Source: Oikopleura dioica (lineage: Eukaryota; Chordata; Appendicularia; Copelata; Oikopleuridae). From it: 64,000 nucleotides of DNA. Under the pieces are notes generated by a model. It had not been told where the DNA came from. It saw only the letters and a program-made list of their open reading frames with translations, and did not search any database. Location: assembly GCA_907165135.1 (NCBI GenBank), contig OU015569.1, positions 11,470,501 to 11,534,500 of the forward strand, written 5' to 3'. This document shows, piece after piece, positions 32,752 to 46,300 of the stretch. The position numbers and the translations under genes are program-made. How positions within the stretch are numbered: the first letter of the stretch is position 1; every line of letters starts with the position of its first letter.

Positions 32752-34068
32752 ATGTCTTTTGACCATCAAATAGGCGCGAGCCAAAGAAGTGCACTCCTTT
32801 TTTCTGAACGAGAAACTTCGCCAGTGACGATGATGCCTCCTCCAATACCTGCAGCTCCAAGCTCTTACCGCGCCACTCCGAACCCGAGTCACATTCGCAG
32901 CCCGTCGCAAGAGTCCTCCGGCTGCCTCTCCGCAGTTTCCGTCAAGTTGGCAAGACCGACCCCGAAAAAACGGCGCAGTTACAATCGCAGCACCTATCAG
33001 AGCATGAGTTACGGAACGAACAGAATTACTCAACAAGAGAGCAGTGCTTTTCCACAATCAGCAATCAAGAAAATTCATCAAACGAACGAGTCCTTTGGGC
33101 TGTCGGAAAGGCTCAATTTGACCTTCTATTTACTTAGATATTGATAACGCACGCTGTCATTGACTCTTTGAAAATGAGCCCAAAAATCAGAAATTCACTA
33201 CTGAAAATCAAGCCAGCATATTTTCAAAAGGCCAGAACATCAATCCGAAGACTAATTCCCGAAGAACCGTTTCCCAGATTTCCACGACAACAAACAGGAC
33301 AACCGAAAAGACAGCAACGGAGCAGTTCAACTTGAATGCCTCTTCCAACATGATGTTTCCGCCCCCAGAAATCCCGAAATCCAGGAGCGGCGAAAAAACG
33401 CGCTCAAGTTCGAAACACAATTCTCTGCCACTGCCAACGATGACTTCTCCAGGCTTCGATGCCGACTTTCCAAGTTTGAATCTTCCAACCATTCCCGATT
33501 TTGACTTTGCGATGCCGAGCCCAATTCCAGACTTTGATTTGATTGATGCTAGGGAGAAGAAAAGAGAATCAAGATTCAAGAAAACGATAAAAATAAATAA
33601 TGATATTTAAAAACTAAATAAATTTTCTATCGAAAACAGCCATACAAATCTCCAGCAGAAAAGAGAGAGCGGTCCTACGAAACGAAAGTGAAAGACTGGC
33701 TTCGCCGAAATCCCCAAGTCGGAAGAGCCGAAGAAATGGCTGATTCTTTCCTAGAAAATGTAAATTTTCGATTTATCGAGTCGTTTACTTCTGTTTCTAG
33801 GACATGCCGTTGATGGACTCAACGAATTTCGAACGAGACTTGACTGTCTTCGACCGAATCAGATCCACCGAGAGTCAGCTTCAGTCTCAAAGGGTACATT
33901 CAGAGCAACATAATCAAGGAAAATAAAATCTTAATTCAGCCAAATCGCGCCTTGAATATTCTGGACGAGTTGGACGAGCAATACCGCGAAAACAGAAGAG
34001 ATCTTCCAAAGAAAAACTTCCGCTACCAGTCTTCGCTCCAGATGCTCGATCCGGATAATTTTAACTGA
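32752..34068 (+). CDS. Ser/Pro-rich disordered protein, neighbour of 27.7-kb gene
   Basis: ATG 32752 overlaps the AAT duplication of the inserted element. Exon 1 (MSFDHQIGASQRSALLF to about 33108) is Ser/Pro-rich with a basic TPKKRRSYNRS. After one unresolved intron, exon 3 begins about 33185-33223 and reads SIFSKGQNINPKTNSR to repeats like PSLNLPTIPDFDF and MPSPIPDFDL. Next exons: 33640-33771, about 33804-33893 and about 33940-34068 (ALNILDELDEQYRENRR, ending LDPDNFN). The gap before 33640 has in-frame stop and no GT, so a non-GT donor is needed (GATATT...AACAG fits GA-AG). Conserved helices are at the C-terminus only. Not recognised. Confidence 0.5.
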
Positions 34069-34405
34069 CACTGTTTTGCTTCTAGCACTGTTATTTTGAA
34101 AACATTTATTGAAAACAACGAGAAGAATAAAATTTTCAAAGGAAGATTTTATCATTATTTTCAATTCTTTTGGTTTCTTTTCTGACAAATTGAAATCAAG
34201 GAAGAGTTCAATAAACAAATCTAGAAGCCGCTTGCGGCTTTGATTATGGAATAGAGAAAGCCGCACAAATCGCGGCTTTAGTGTTGATTTCTCGAAGACG
34301 CGGGGTGGAAACTTTCCTAAGAAATTCGTGTTAAAAAATGTTGGGATGAATTTTTATTTGATTGTCGGAAGATGAAATGAAAAGTATGAAAAAGAAACTA
34401 TTGAA
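34069..34405. other. Intergenic interval with hairpin repeat
   Basis: Between convergent genes. At about 34222-34280 AAGCCGCTTGCGGCTT and AAAGCCGCACAAATCGCGGC form a hairpin-rich repeat related to those at 35.8 and 40.7 kb. No gene seen. Confidence 0.45.
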
Positions 34406-35455
34406 CTATTGAGCAGTGTCGTTTATACTCGAATCTGGAAGGCTGAGAATCGCATTTGGGAAAAAATTAATTTCCGTTTTTTGACTTTTTTCGCTTTGAA
34501 ATCGCAACCAGTCGAATATCAGCGGCGAAAGAACTACGCCGACAACGAGGACCGAGAGAATCCAGATTACTGTACTTCTCCGCGGCGCGTGTCTTCTCAA
34601 TCCATTTTCCGCTGACTGATTGAGCCGCTTATCTTCATTATTGCCTCAATCGAATATTAAACTTAAAATAAGCCGCCCAGAATAAAATAAACGATCAAAA
34701 AAAAACTCCTTCTTCCAGGAACGATTTCTCCCCTCTGCGGCTAATTTCATTTATAAATCAAAGAGTAAATTCTAGCGCTTATTTTTTTGCCAAGAGAAGA
34801 TTCAGATCTGCTCTAACTCGACAAAAATCCTATAAACTGGGCTTGGCAAACTGTGAAAAAACCTGAGTCAGGGTCTGAAAGATCTTTAATGAAAAGCCGC
34901 GTAGCGGCTTTTTTAAAAATGAAGCCGCAAAGCGGCTTCCCCAGAAAAAGAAAATAACACGGCTATTCATTGAGGATCATTCAGACCAGAGTTGCAAATT
35001 TGGCTATATTTTCGTTGAGCTGAGCTGAGCTGCCCTGTGTGAGAAATTCCCTGAGCTGAGCTGAGCTGAGCTGACCTTTTTCGGAGCTCACTGAGCTGAG
35101 CTGGCCATTTTCAGAGGTCATTGAGCTGAGCAGACCTTTTTTTTTAATGTAGTTGAGCTGAGCAGACCATAATTTGAGCTGAGCTGAGCTGAGTGAGCTG
35201 GGTTGAGCTGTTTTTTTTTTCTGCTCAGCTCACTCAGCCAGCTCAGCTCACTCAGCTCACCAAATTTCCAACTCTGATTCAGACCCTGACTCAGGTTCCT
35301 ACACAGGTTGCCGAGGCTCATTCAATTTTAGTAATCTTACCGTTTTCTTCTTCGTAAATAAAGTGCGGAAGCGGCAGCGGATGAAAGTAGTAAGTTCTCT
35401 CGGAAGCGAAGGCCTCGTCGATGTCGATACTGGAGTGGTATATGGTCTGCGACAT
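34406..35455 (-). CDS. Small single-pass membrane protein
   Basis: Exon 1 (35341-35455) encodes MSQTIYHSSIDIDEAFASE to IYEEEN plus one base; exon 2 (34406-34611) starts after AATCAGTCAG and continues AENGLRRHAPRRSTVIWILS. The join is in frame, giving about 107 residues. One hydrophobic segment (VIWILSVLVVGVVLSPLIF) follows a basic run, so the acidic N-terminal part probably faces away from the cytosol-positive side. The 729-nt intron is almost filled by a family A MITE enlarged by GAGCT repeats. Not recognised. Confidence 0.6.
34841..35317. mobile_element. MITE family A copy expanded by GAGCT repeats
   Basis: GGGCTTGGCAAACTGTG at the left and CACAGGTTGCCGAGGC at the right are family A ends. 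Inside, after the usual GCCGCGTAGCGGC hairpins, about 250 bp (35010-35260) consists of GAGCTGAGCT-type pentamers, turning into the complementary AGCTCACTCAGCTC at the right, so the array itself is partly inverted. Confidence 0.8.
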
Positions 35456-36439
35456 CTTCTTCTGTCTTTTCTGTTTAAAAGTGCGTTCGAATTTGGACGA
35501 TCGAGTTTGCCTGTCCGGCTCCTGTTCGAGCTGATCCCCCGAGCACGGACGCCGCGGCGCAATTAAAAGTAAAAGAGATTTTCCTTAACCAGCTTACAAT
35601 CGATAGCACAGTGATCGAGCTTGCGCTTCTTTAGGCACACTTGCCAGATAACAAACTCAAGTCAAACAAAAGCTCTTATCGAGAGTCCATTTTTTGTTTT
35701 GAAGACATAGAAGACTAACTCCTTAGCGAAATAAACAATCAAAATTGAGGTCAAAAATCGACTTTTCCTGGAGAATTTTCTGAAAAATCGAGAAGCCGCT
35801 TGCGGCTTCGAGCTCTAAACAATAAATAGCCGCAGGAGGAGCGGCTCCATTTCGATTTTTCGAAGCCGCAAGCGGCTTTCCAATTTTGATAATTCGATTT
35901 CGAGAGATAATATTTTATAGTAGTAACACCCTTAGTTTATTTCTTATAGACTGAAAATTTCAAACAAAAAATTAAGGGTATCACTATTATAAATTTTGCT
36001 TCACTATCTGTTAAAAACATAAATTTAACACAGAATAAATGCCTGAACAATCGATTTCGTGAAACTATTTGGGACTCTTATCTCTATTGAAAATGTAGGT
36101 CTTTGAAAAGCGCTGCGAAAATGGGAGGAAAAGAGAGGCTTCATAATAGATGGTGCTCTAAGGGTGCCCTGTCAAAATGTTATTCAGCCTGGCACTTTTT
36201 TCAGCATTCTTTGCTCAATTATGAATGAGTTTATTTACCCATAGCGGACTACATTCGATTCTACAGGACAATGTCTGTATTCCGAACATGCCTCTTTTGC
36301 ATTGTTTATTCACGGATTTAAATATTTTATAAAACATAATTTTTGCCAAGAAAAGTAATAAAAACAGGATTTCCTGTTTTTACTGTTTATACTTTAGTAT
36401 ATTTCACTCAATTTTATTGGGACTTGGCTTCTCAAGAAA
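35456..36439. other. Intergenic interval with hairpin repeats
   Basis: 35790-35880 carries AAGCCGCTTGCGGCTTCGAG and its inverted partners; 35925-35990 carries TAACACCCTTAG and TTAAGGGTATCA. No reading frame supported. 36040-36430 is AT-rich spacer leading to the SL RNA gene. Confidence 0.45.
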
Positions 36440-36590
36440 TCATCGTCCTGAGGTTTAACCATCAAAGGACGATAATTTATCGTCGATAAAGTTTCATGCT
36501 TGTAAGAGGCGACAGGGATGGGAGGAAGTGGGCTTGAAGACGATTCCTACCTGTTAGACAATCGAAATCGGACTCAAAAATGGGATGAGT
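36440..36590 (-). ncRNA. Spliced-leader (SL) RNA gene
   Basis: The 40-nt leader exon is 36590 down to 36551, from ACTCATCCCA to TGTCTAACAG, followed at once by a GTAGG donor. By memory it is identical to the O. dioica spliced leader, which is trans-spliced onto many mRNAs including operon cistrons. Downstream, an AACTTTATC/AAATTATCG stretch could serve as the Sm site, followed by a hairpin of ATCGTCCT and AGGACGAT (about 36476-36443). The 3' end is approximate. A 5S rRNA gene lies about 250 bp upstream on the same strand, the known arrangement in this species. Confidence 0.93.
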
Positions 36591-36842
36591 GAAAGACAGC
36601 CGTGCTCGATTTCGAGGTCGTTTTGTCGCTGCACGCTCCATTTTTCGACTTCTTTTCAGAAGAGCGCTCACAGGAGGGCGCTAAATCCTCTTGCTCCAGC
36701 AGGAATTGATCTTGAGCACGTCTTTGCTTCAGCTTTTCTCTACGGGAAAATGAATTCATCAGTTCCTTTCTTATTTCAAATGATAGCTAGAAAATCTTCT
36801 CAGCCGTCAAAAAGGATGATCAATTTTCGGGAAAAGTCAAAA

Positions 36843-36961
36843 TGCTTAGCGCACGGGGTATTCCCAACCGGTCACCCATGTAAGTACTAACCCCGCCCGT
36901 CGTAGTTTGACTTCAGTGATCGGACGAGAACTGGTTTATTCTACGCGGTATGTCGCTAAGC
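36843..36961 (-). rRNA. 5S ribosomal RNA
   Basis: About 119 nt. The 5' GCTTAGCGAC and 3' GCGCTAAGC pair as the terminal helix. Inside are GATCACTGAAGTC-like box A and GTTAGTACTTACATGGG with GGTTGGGAATACC, matching the eukaryotic 5S internal control region and loop E area. An ATTTTG run directly after the 3' end can stop RNA polymerase III. One copy is visible; in the genome it should be one of many 5S/SL units. Confidence 0.93.
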
Positions 36962-37415
36962 GATGGCTGCTCAAGAAAGCAAGGTTTTATAGCAAAATTT
37001 TACTAGAACTATACATGAAATTATGACGAGTAACATTTATTTATCGAAATAGAAAGGGTTTTTTAATGAATTCAAAATTTCTAATTTGAAATAAACTTGT
37101 TTATTTGTTAAAACTAATTTCATTACTTTATTTTCCCTTTTGCAATGAAAAAAGATTATCTTCCAGCAATTCTCAATTGCAGAGTTCCTCCACGGTGAGA
37201 ATCTTCCACTTGCCATTCTTCGCCTTTTCCCATGGCCGAGTCATCACGTGCGTTTGCCCCTCGCGCGCGCGCCGCCCACGCATGACTCAGCCGCTGCGCC
37301 CAAAATTCGTTTCGCCAAGATTGAACGAAAAATCCACGAAATCCAGGAAATCCGCCGATTCCACCAATTCAGCTGTAGCAAGAAAAGACTCTAGAAAGAG
37401 AAATCGAGCTCAGAG
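36962..37415. other. Intergenic interval, 5S to NOP16
   Basis: AT-rich up to 37190, then GC-rich with CACGTGCGTTTGCCCC and GCGCGCGCG. A frame beginning ATGGCCGAGTCATC (about 37230) stops soon and may be an upstream open frame or promoter. No gene called. Confidence 0.35.
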
Positions 37416-39032
37416 ATGGGGCTTTCAAAGCTCTCAAGAAACAAGCGATTTAATTACGCGAAAAATTGCAAAAACGTACGAAGAAGAGCGATTGCTAAGA
37501 AACGCCGTCAGCGAAATTTAGGTAAATTTTAGTGGTATTTTAATACAGTCATTAATCTATGAAGTGTCCAATCAAAATAGCTTGATCGAAGTAAAATGAA
37601 AAATCTTACTTTCTTATCAAATTTTGTTTCTTTGAAAATCACTACTTTTCGATTTTAAAATCAGTTTTTTTGATTCAAAAAAATTACTATATTTTCATTT
37701 ATTTATTGATAGAAAGATATTTCTTTGGACTAAAAGAATAATTTATCTTGGCTCGAAAACCTGAGTCAGGGTCCTGTGAAGTAGCGTAGCGGCTACGCTA
37801 GAATTTACAAAATGAGATATGCTATTAGTAATGGCGAAGGCGCTACGCAGCTTTTGCTAAAGATCTTTCAGAATCCTGACTCAGGATTTCGACACAGGCT
37901 GACTAATTAAGATTTACCATTCTTATTTTCTAAAGAAATATCTTATTCTAATTTTAAATTTGCGGCTTTTCGAAAAATCTCTTTTGGTACCCGACTCGGA
38001 GTTCGATTAAACATTCATTTACAGTTAAACTGACTGAAGAAGCAAAAGCACTGGCCCAGCACTGGAACTCTTCGAAAGGGTTGAAGGAAAACATGGAAAC
38101 TCTCGGACTCGTCGCCGATTGCAGCAAAGCTATTCCGATTCAAAAAACAACGTAAGATTTTTAGTGAAAGTTTCTTTTGATTTTAACTTGACCTTCAGCC
38201 TGAAAAATGTAGACGAGAGAAGAATGAACGAAAAGAAGCCAACTTCTCAGCAGAAGGAAGTTCACAAGATTCTTGAGGACATCGCTGCCAACGAGTTTCA
38301 CAAAGAATGGAGCGTCTCACAAGAAGACATTCACTTCGCAGTTCATATGTTCGACAGGCACGAGCTGGTAAGTCCATTTCTTATTCAAATAACAAAACGA
38401 AACGGGTTTTTTTGGCTTGACAAATCGACTGTTGATTATAAAATTTTCTTTCTTAATTCAAGGCCGAATCCGAACGTGGCTTCTCGATCTGCTTATAAAT
38501 TTCTATGATCTCTTCATCTGTTTTGTTAGATTTCTGGGCTTGTGGGCCTGTGTAGAAAAACTGAGTCAGGGTTCGAAAAGAGATTATGTAAAAGCCTTGT
38601 TCAACTTCAGTCTATTTTTCAATGAGTTTAAAAAAGCCGACACCAGGCTTTTACTAAAGCTGTATTGGGACCCTAACTCAGTTTTCACCCAGGTTTACGG
38701 GCCGAGCTTTACTGAAGGGGTTTATATAGGGATGAGTAATATAGTTTGCCAATTTATTTAATTTAACTAAAACTGCTTCTAAAATCGCGTCTTTTTTATC
38801 GACTGTCAGTAAAAGACAAGCGAAAGAATGAAAAATTGTTGTTTACTTGAATTTCTAATCCTTTGTTCAGGACTTCGCGGCGATGGTTCGCGACCGGAAG
38901 AACGTCTACCAGCTGACTTCAGGTCAAATCCGCCAGAAGCTGCGAATGTTCCGAATGTCGAAGGTGCCCTGGGAATGGTACTGCAAGGACCGCCAGGAGC
39001 GTCACCTTCCGCCGCTCGACTTCAAGCTCTAG
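37416..39032 (+). CDS. nop16: Nucleolar protein 16
   Basis: Four exons: 37416-37521, 38025-38151, 38199-38367 and 38871-39032, in frame, 187 residues (human about 178). The N-terminus MGLSKLSRNKRFNYAKNCK with a basic run matches the NOP16 start. Next come ALAQHWNSSKGLKENMETLG and ADCSKAIPI, corresponding to the family W..... LAEMGLA..P..A.P block. The C-terminal part DFAAMVRDRKNVYQLTSGQI followed by RQKLRMF matches the most conserved NOP16 segment. It acts in the nucleolus in 60S subunit assembly. Introns 1 and 3 each carry a family A MITE; intron 2 is 47 nt. Confidence 0.9.
37748..37908. mobile_element. MITE family A copy in NOP16 intron 1
   Basis: GGCTCGAAAACCTGAGTCAG and CTGACTCAGGATTTCGACAC form the arms; the core has GTAGCGTAGCGGCTACGC. 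Confidence 0.75.
38535..38706. mobile_element. MITE family A copy in NOP16 intron 3
   Basis: GGGCTTGTGGGCCTGTGTAG and the right end CCCAGGTTTACGGGCCGAGC form diverged terminal repeats. The inner arms are CTGAGTCAGGGTTC and GGGACCCTAACTCAG. Confidence 0.7.
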
Positions 39033-39488
39033 AAATTTTTGAGAAGAACTGCCTGTATTGTCCTCAAAATAGCGCTTTTAAACATGACGAGTCTAGAATC
39101 AATCTAGATTCGTCGTGCTTAGCCTGTGCCTTTTTTCCAGCGCTATGTCCCACGAAACGTAAGCCAAAAGTGCCTACGTTTCGCGGTTTTACAGATAATT
39201 TACTGTCCCTTTTTGCTGCTGCTGTGTCTCATTTTCTGTGGGAAGAACTCTCGATTTCTTCCTACGAGTTTAAACTTCGCCCTTTTCAGGGCGGACTGTA
39301 TGCTCCGACAATTGCTCGATAAGCAACTGTATAATGCCGCATCAACTTACAGTCGCTGTGTCGCTGTATGTTGATCCGAGCAATAGCCTACCGAGCAAAT
39401 TCACTCCGATACAATCATCACCACATTTTTAAAATGAAAAGGTTTAAAGAACGACTATTTTTCAGATCAATCTCGGATTTCAAGAGTC

Positions 39489-39755
39489 ATGCCTAAGCAG
39501 ATCAAAGAGATCAAGGAGTTCCTCAACACTGCTCGAAGGAAGGACGCTTCCGCTGTCAAGATCAAGCGAAACGTCAACAACACCAAGTTCAAGGTCCGAT
39601 GCTCGCGATATCTGTACACTCTTGTCGTTGACGGTAAGCATAACCTCTTCCCTCCCTTCCCTAACTCTTCCTTTGTAGACCAAGAGAAGGCTGACAAACT
39701 GAAGCTCTCCCTTCCCCCAGGACTCCAGGTCAAGGACATCGGCCGACGAAAGTAA
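39489..39755 (+). CDS. rpl38: Large-subunit ribosomal protein eL38
   Basis: Exon 1 39489-39633 and exon 2 39679-39755, intron 45 nt, 73 residues. [34 protein letters not shown] and [14 protein letters not shown] match eL38 along its full length (about 70 residues in animals). Cytosolic 60S subunit protein. TTTTTCAG 23 nt upstream of the ATG is a likely splice acceptor for the 5' UTR, either cis or SL trans-splicing. NOP16 ends 456 nt upstream on the same strand. Confidence 0.97.
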   Translation: MPKQIKEIKEFLNTARRKDASAVKIKRNVNNTKFKVRCSRYLYTLVVDGKHNLFPPFPNSSFVDQEKADKLKLSLPPGLQVKDIGRRK

Positions 39756-39944
39756 ATCGCCCCGCCGCTGGATTTCAGAGCTACTGAAAAACCATAGTCT
39801 CGACTGAAAATAAACTACTAGTCTGAGCAATCATTCGTCTCTTTCCTTGTTGTCTCCAATTTGCATTTATTTCATTTAATTTGGCAGGTTATTCTAAGAA
39901 AATTTAATGTTAATCCTTTTCAAAAATTAATAGAAAAACCAGAG

Positions 39945-40135
39945 TCTCGGATACATGTATGGAAAACCTGAATCAACGTTCGAAAGATATTGAAGCCGCA
40001 ACGCAGCTTTTTCAAGAAATGGGCCGCAAAGCTCACCATTTTGTGAACACTTCTAAAACTGGCGTAGCCGCTTCGCGGCTATCTACTTGAGAAAGCAGCT
40101 ATCCAGTTTTTGAAAAAGTCTTGGTAGCCTCATTT
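39945..40135. mobile_element. Diverged MITE family A copy
   Basis: GAAAACCTGAATCAACGTTC at the left, with inner GAAGCCGCAACGCAGC and GTAGCCGCTTCGCGGC hairpins. The right terminal repeat has decayed. Confidence 0.5.
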
Positions 40136-40188
40136 GTGTCATCTTGATAGTACTTTTTTATCATCTGAATCAACTGTTAGGATTAAGA

Positions 40189-42885
<2,697 letters not shown>

Positions 42886-43390
42886 GTCTCAATTATTGAG
42901 ATTAAAAGAAGTTCAACGTCCGTCCTGCTCTATTTTACTGAAAACAAACCGCTTATAATACTGTATTATATCACCTAAAAAGTTCAAAACAACTACTTTT
43001 TCGACAATGGTCAGTTGAAAAAGTTCTCTCTTCCTTTTTTATCACTTTAGTTTATTCTTATTCTATTGCTTCTATTACATGTTTTATTTAATTTTAAGGC
43101 TATCCCCAGCGATAGCCACAAGCTCATTTTCTTCACTACATGCTCCCATAGCAGCTTCTTCAAAAAAGACTGCTCTTCACTTAAGTTAAACGCCTTTATT
43201 ATCAAGCCCATTTATCTTTCAATTTTTTAACTCCCAATTTTGAGCTGCGTCTCAGGAGGTTAAGTACTCTCTTCTTTGCCGGGCCTTAGTTTTTAGTTTC
43301 ACCATTTTCTTCCAATTATTTAAACGCTCCTTATTCAATTTATGATCAATTCGTTGTCTGTTCAGATCGCTAGAATCGTTATCAGCAAGA
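42886..43390. other. ELAV 3' flank and SRRM2 upstream region
   Basis: Between genes on the same strand. T-rich, with a short block (about 43110-43200) of no recognised content. No gene seen. Confidence 0.4.
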
Positions 43391-46300
43391 ATGTACAACG
43401 GGGTGGGTCTCACCACCGCCCGTGGTTCGGGCACCAACGGCTATGTCCAGACCAACATGGCATTTATCCGCAAGTCGAGGCTCGAGACAAAAGTCAAGAC
43501 CGACGATGATATCCGAAAAATGGAAGCGATGCTCAATCGAAAGCCCAATCAAGGTACAGTTTCTCTCGTCGTCGAAGAAAGAAGCTCCTCTAGTTTAAAA
43601 AAGATAGTATCAATTTATTGCGTTTTTAGAAATTTTGTCACATCAGGCGAAGAGAAAAGTCGAAGTAAAAGTGCTCGAGCTTCGTGAAGCGATGGAAGAT
43701 GACGGCAAATATGACGAAGAAGAGATTGAGGTACTCTTCCTTGTTTTTTCTTAATAAATCATATTGGTAATCAGGCTAAATGCGTGACGTTCCGAGAGAT
43801 GTTGCTGAATAAGGAAGGCTTTTTGGACACAGTGGAGGCAAAGTCGTCCCGCTCGAACGAAACGCACCAGTTGGCGGCGCAAAACGAAATGAAGAACAAA
43901 AAAGCGTGTAGCGCGTTTGGCATTCGAGAAGACTACAAGCCTGGTGCAGCTTTTACTGAAGGTAAAAAAGAAAGACTTACTAGTGTAGTTGGGGAATAAT
44001 TTCAAGGCAGCGCGAGTTTGTTTGATCGACAAGTTCGAGCATCGTGCTGGTTGAATTGTAGTTGAGCATGATTTTCGATGAAGTGATGCTTTCACCAGAG
44101 CAGGAGTGTTCTTTGAGCCGCCATTGAATTTTGAAATGGTGGATTTTGAGATGAGTTGTGTTGTTTTGAAAGGGAGCGATTTCAAACGTTTTCATCGTGT
44201 ATTCTTTACCATCCGTTTTTGTACGTTTTTCAGTCTCGCGCACCAAACTATCATCTACCTTAAGGGGGGGGTCGACGAGAATTTTTCAGGGGTGATCGTA
44301 ATTTCTCTTGTACACATGGTCTGGCTATGAAACTTATATTTTTGGAATTGTCAGATCCTCCCGAATCCGTTAAGCCTAAAAACATTTGAGAAAAATGAGA
44401 TTTAGGGGGTGAAATTATGAAAAATGTAAAAAGAATGGCCATTTTTGGTGCATTTTCGCGAAAATGCCCCTACTTAGAGGGGATTTTCGACCGATTTTTT
44501 CTGGCGAAAATTTTTTCTAGTTTTCGCCGCCTGATTATTTCAACCCTTTTCTATCCACCAGTATACTCAGATTTTCCCTATCTAATCCGGTTTTCCCGCA
44601 TTTTTGGTCACGGAAATCCCGATTCTCGTCGACCCCCCCCTTAAGGGACCCCGCCGACCGAGCCGCGCGCGCGTGTCACGCTCTTTTTCCTTTCAACTTT
44701 TCGTTAGGATATTTTCATTAGATTTTAATGAAATTTTACATGCCAACTAAACTTTTTATTCTCTTTCTCGTACATTTTTTAAAATCTTTCTATCTTTTGG
44801 CTACGCCGAGTTATTGCTGAATCTTGGGCGCCCGCTTTCAAGTGTACATAAGTACTCGAAATCTTCGGATTGACACTTCGAGACTACCACCATTGAAAAG
44901 CCCAGGCTTTCTTTGACAAGGCCTACTTATTGAGATTTCCTGGAAGCGTTTACTTATCTGATTAGCGAGGGATTAATGAGGGTCACCTGGAGCGCTCAGC
45001 GTGAACTTCTCGCCCGTTTCAATTATGCTCGCGCGACTTCAGCCATGGAAATTGGCAAAAAATTTTGAAGACAAGAATAACAATTTTTTTATTAAAACAA
45101 AATCAATATTTTCAGAGAATAAATAAGATAAATAAAGAATGATTATTTAACCTTCGACTTCCTCCTCATCATCTATGAAATCCGAAGCTGAATTTTCTTC
45201 CTCAAATTGAAGTAGCTCTTCGAAAGTTGGTATTTCATCAGCATCATCAAGATCTTTCGCCTCCAAAGATTGAATATGGGCCTGGCGAGCATTGTCGATG
45301 TCACGCTGAACCTGAGAAGCATAGGTACCAAGGTCAGCAAATTGTTTCTGTGTTTGTCGCCTTTTGTTTTGAATTTCCGCTTTTTTCTTCATTTTTACAT
45401 CACATTTCTTTTTGCTTTCTTCATCAAGTCGCTGAAGACGATCGAGTCCAACATTTGAAACTTTGTACTGTAGTTTCTTATGAATTTGACGAATCGCATT
45501 CACTTCACCTTCATTGTAGATCAGGATTGCCGTCGCTCCCGCGACTTCATATCGATAATTTAGAGGAGAAGCATAGGTTCCCTTGACCCATAATCGTCGA
45601 CGGATCATTTCAGCATGTAGATATTCAACTGGGCTTGTTGTTCCAGTTTGACCACACTCTCTGATGTAATTTTCGCCAAAATGTGTGCTGATAAATTTTC
45701 GTAAGCGCTCTTCGATGATTTCTTGTGTCAAATTTCCAAAAGGTTGAAAGATGCCAGGTCCTCGTGGGCAGTTTTCATCGCACATCGTGTGGTCGCTGTA
45801 GGCGTGTCGCAGGGTTTTCTCCATTTTATTCATGGCATCCTCATGTGACCACTCACCAGATGCTCGGTTCGTGATGATTTCCATGATAGCAAATTTGACT
45901 CGCATGTGAAACTGGAGAAACTGCTTCTTTGTAAATTTGTCGGCACCGGAACCTGTCTTGAAGTTTCGCAAAAATGTTCCATATATATTCTTTATGATGT
46001 GAGCAACATCCGAGTGAAATGCAAGATTGATCAATGGAATCATCAATTGACGGCATTTCTCAGCATCGATGTAGACATTTGTATTTGATGGGTCTCGGAT
46101 TTTGGCGTCGGCGTCGCATGCGACTTGGATGACATGATCTGGGAGAGCTTTGTGGATCGGGAGGAGTGTTTCTTCAAAAACATGTCTTGTGCCGATTTTT
46201 TCAAGTGCAGAAGAAGCTGTGCCAGTCGGTGCGACAGTTCCTCGCTGGTACTTTTTCAGGTGTTCGTCTGAGATTTCTTGTCGCTTCTTGACAACTTTTG

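Noticed and set aside
36574-36759. Minus-strand frame between SL RNA and 5S genes
   Set aside because: It overlaps the SL leader and the pol III spacer, so it is chance coding in the RNA gene unit.
45227-45586. Plus-strand frames across the transposase exons
   Set aside because: They are shadows of the minus-strand transposase, which carries the zinc and DDE motifs.
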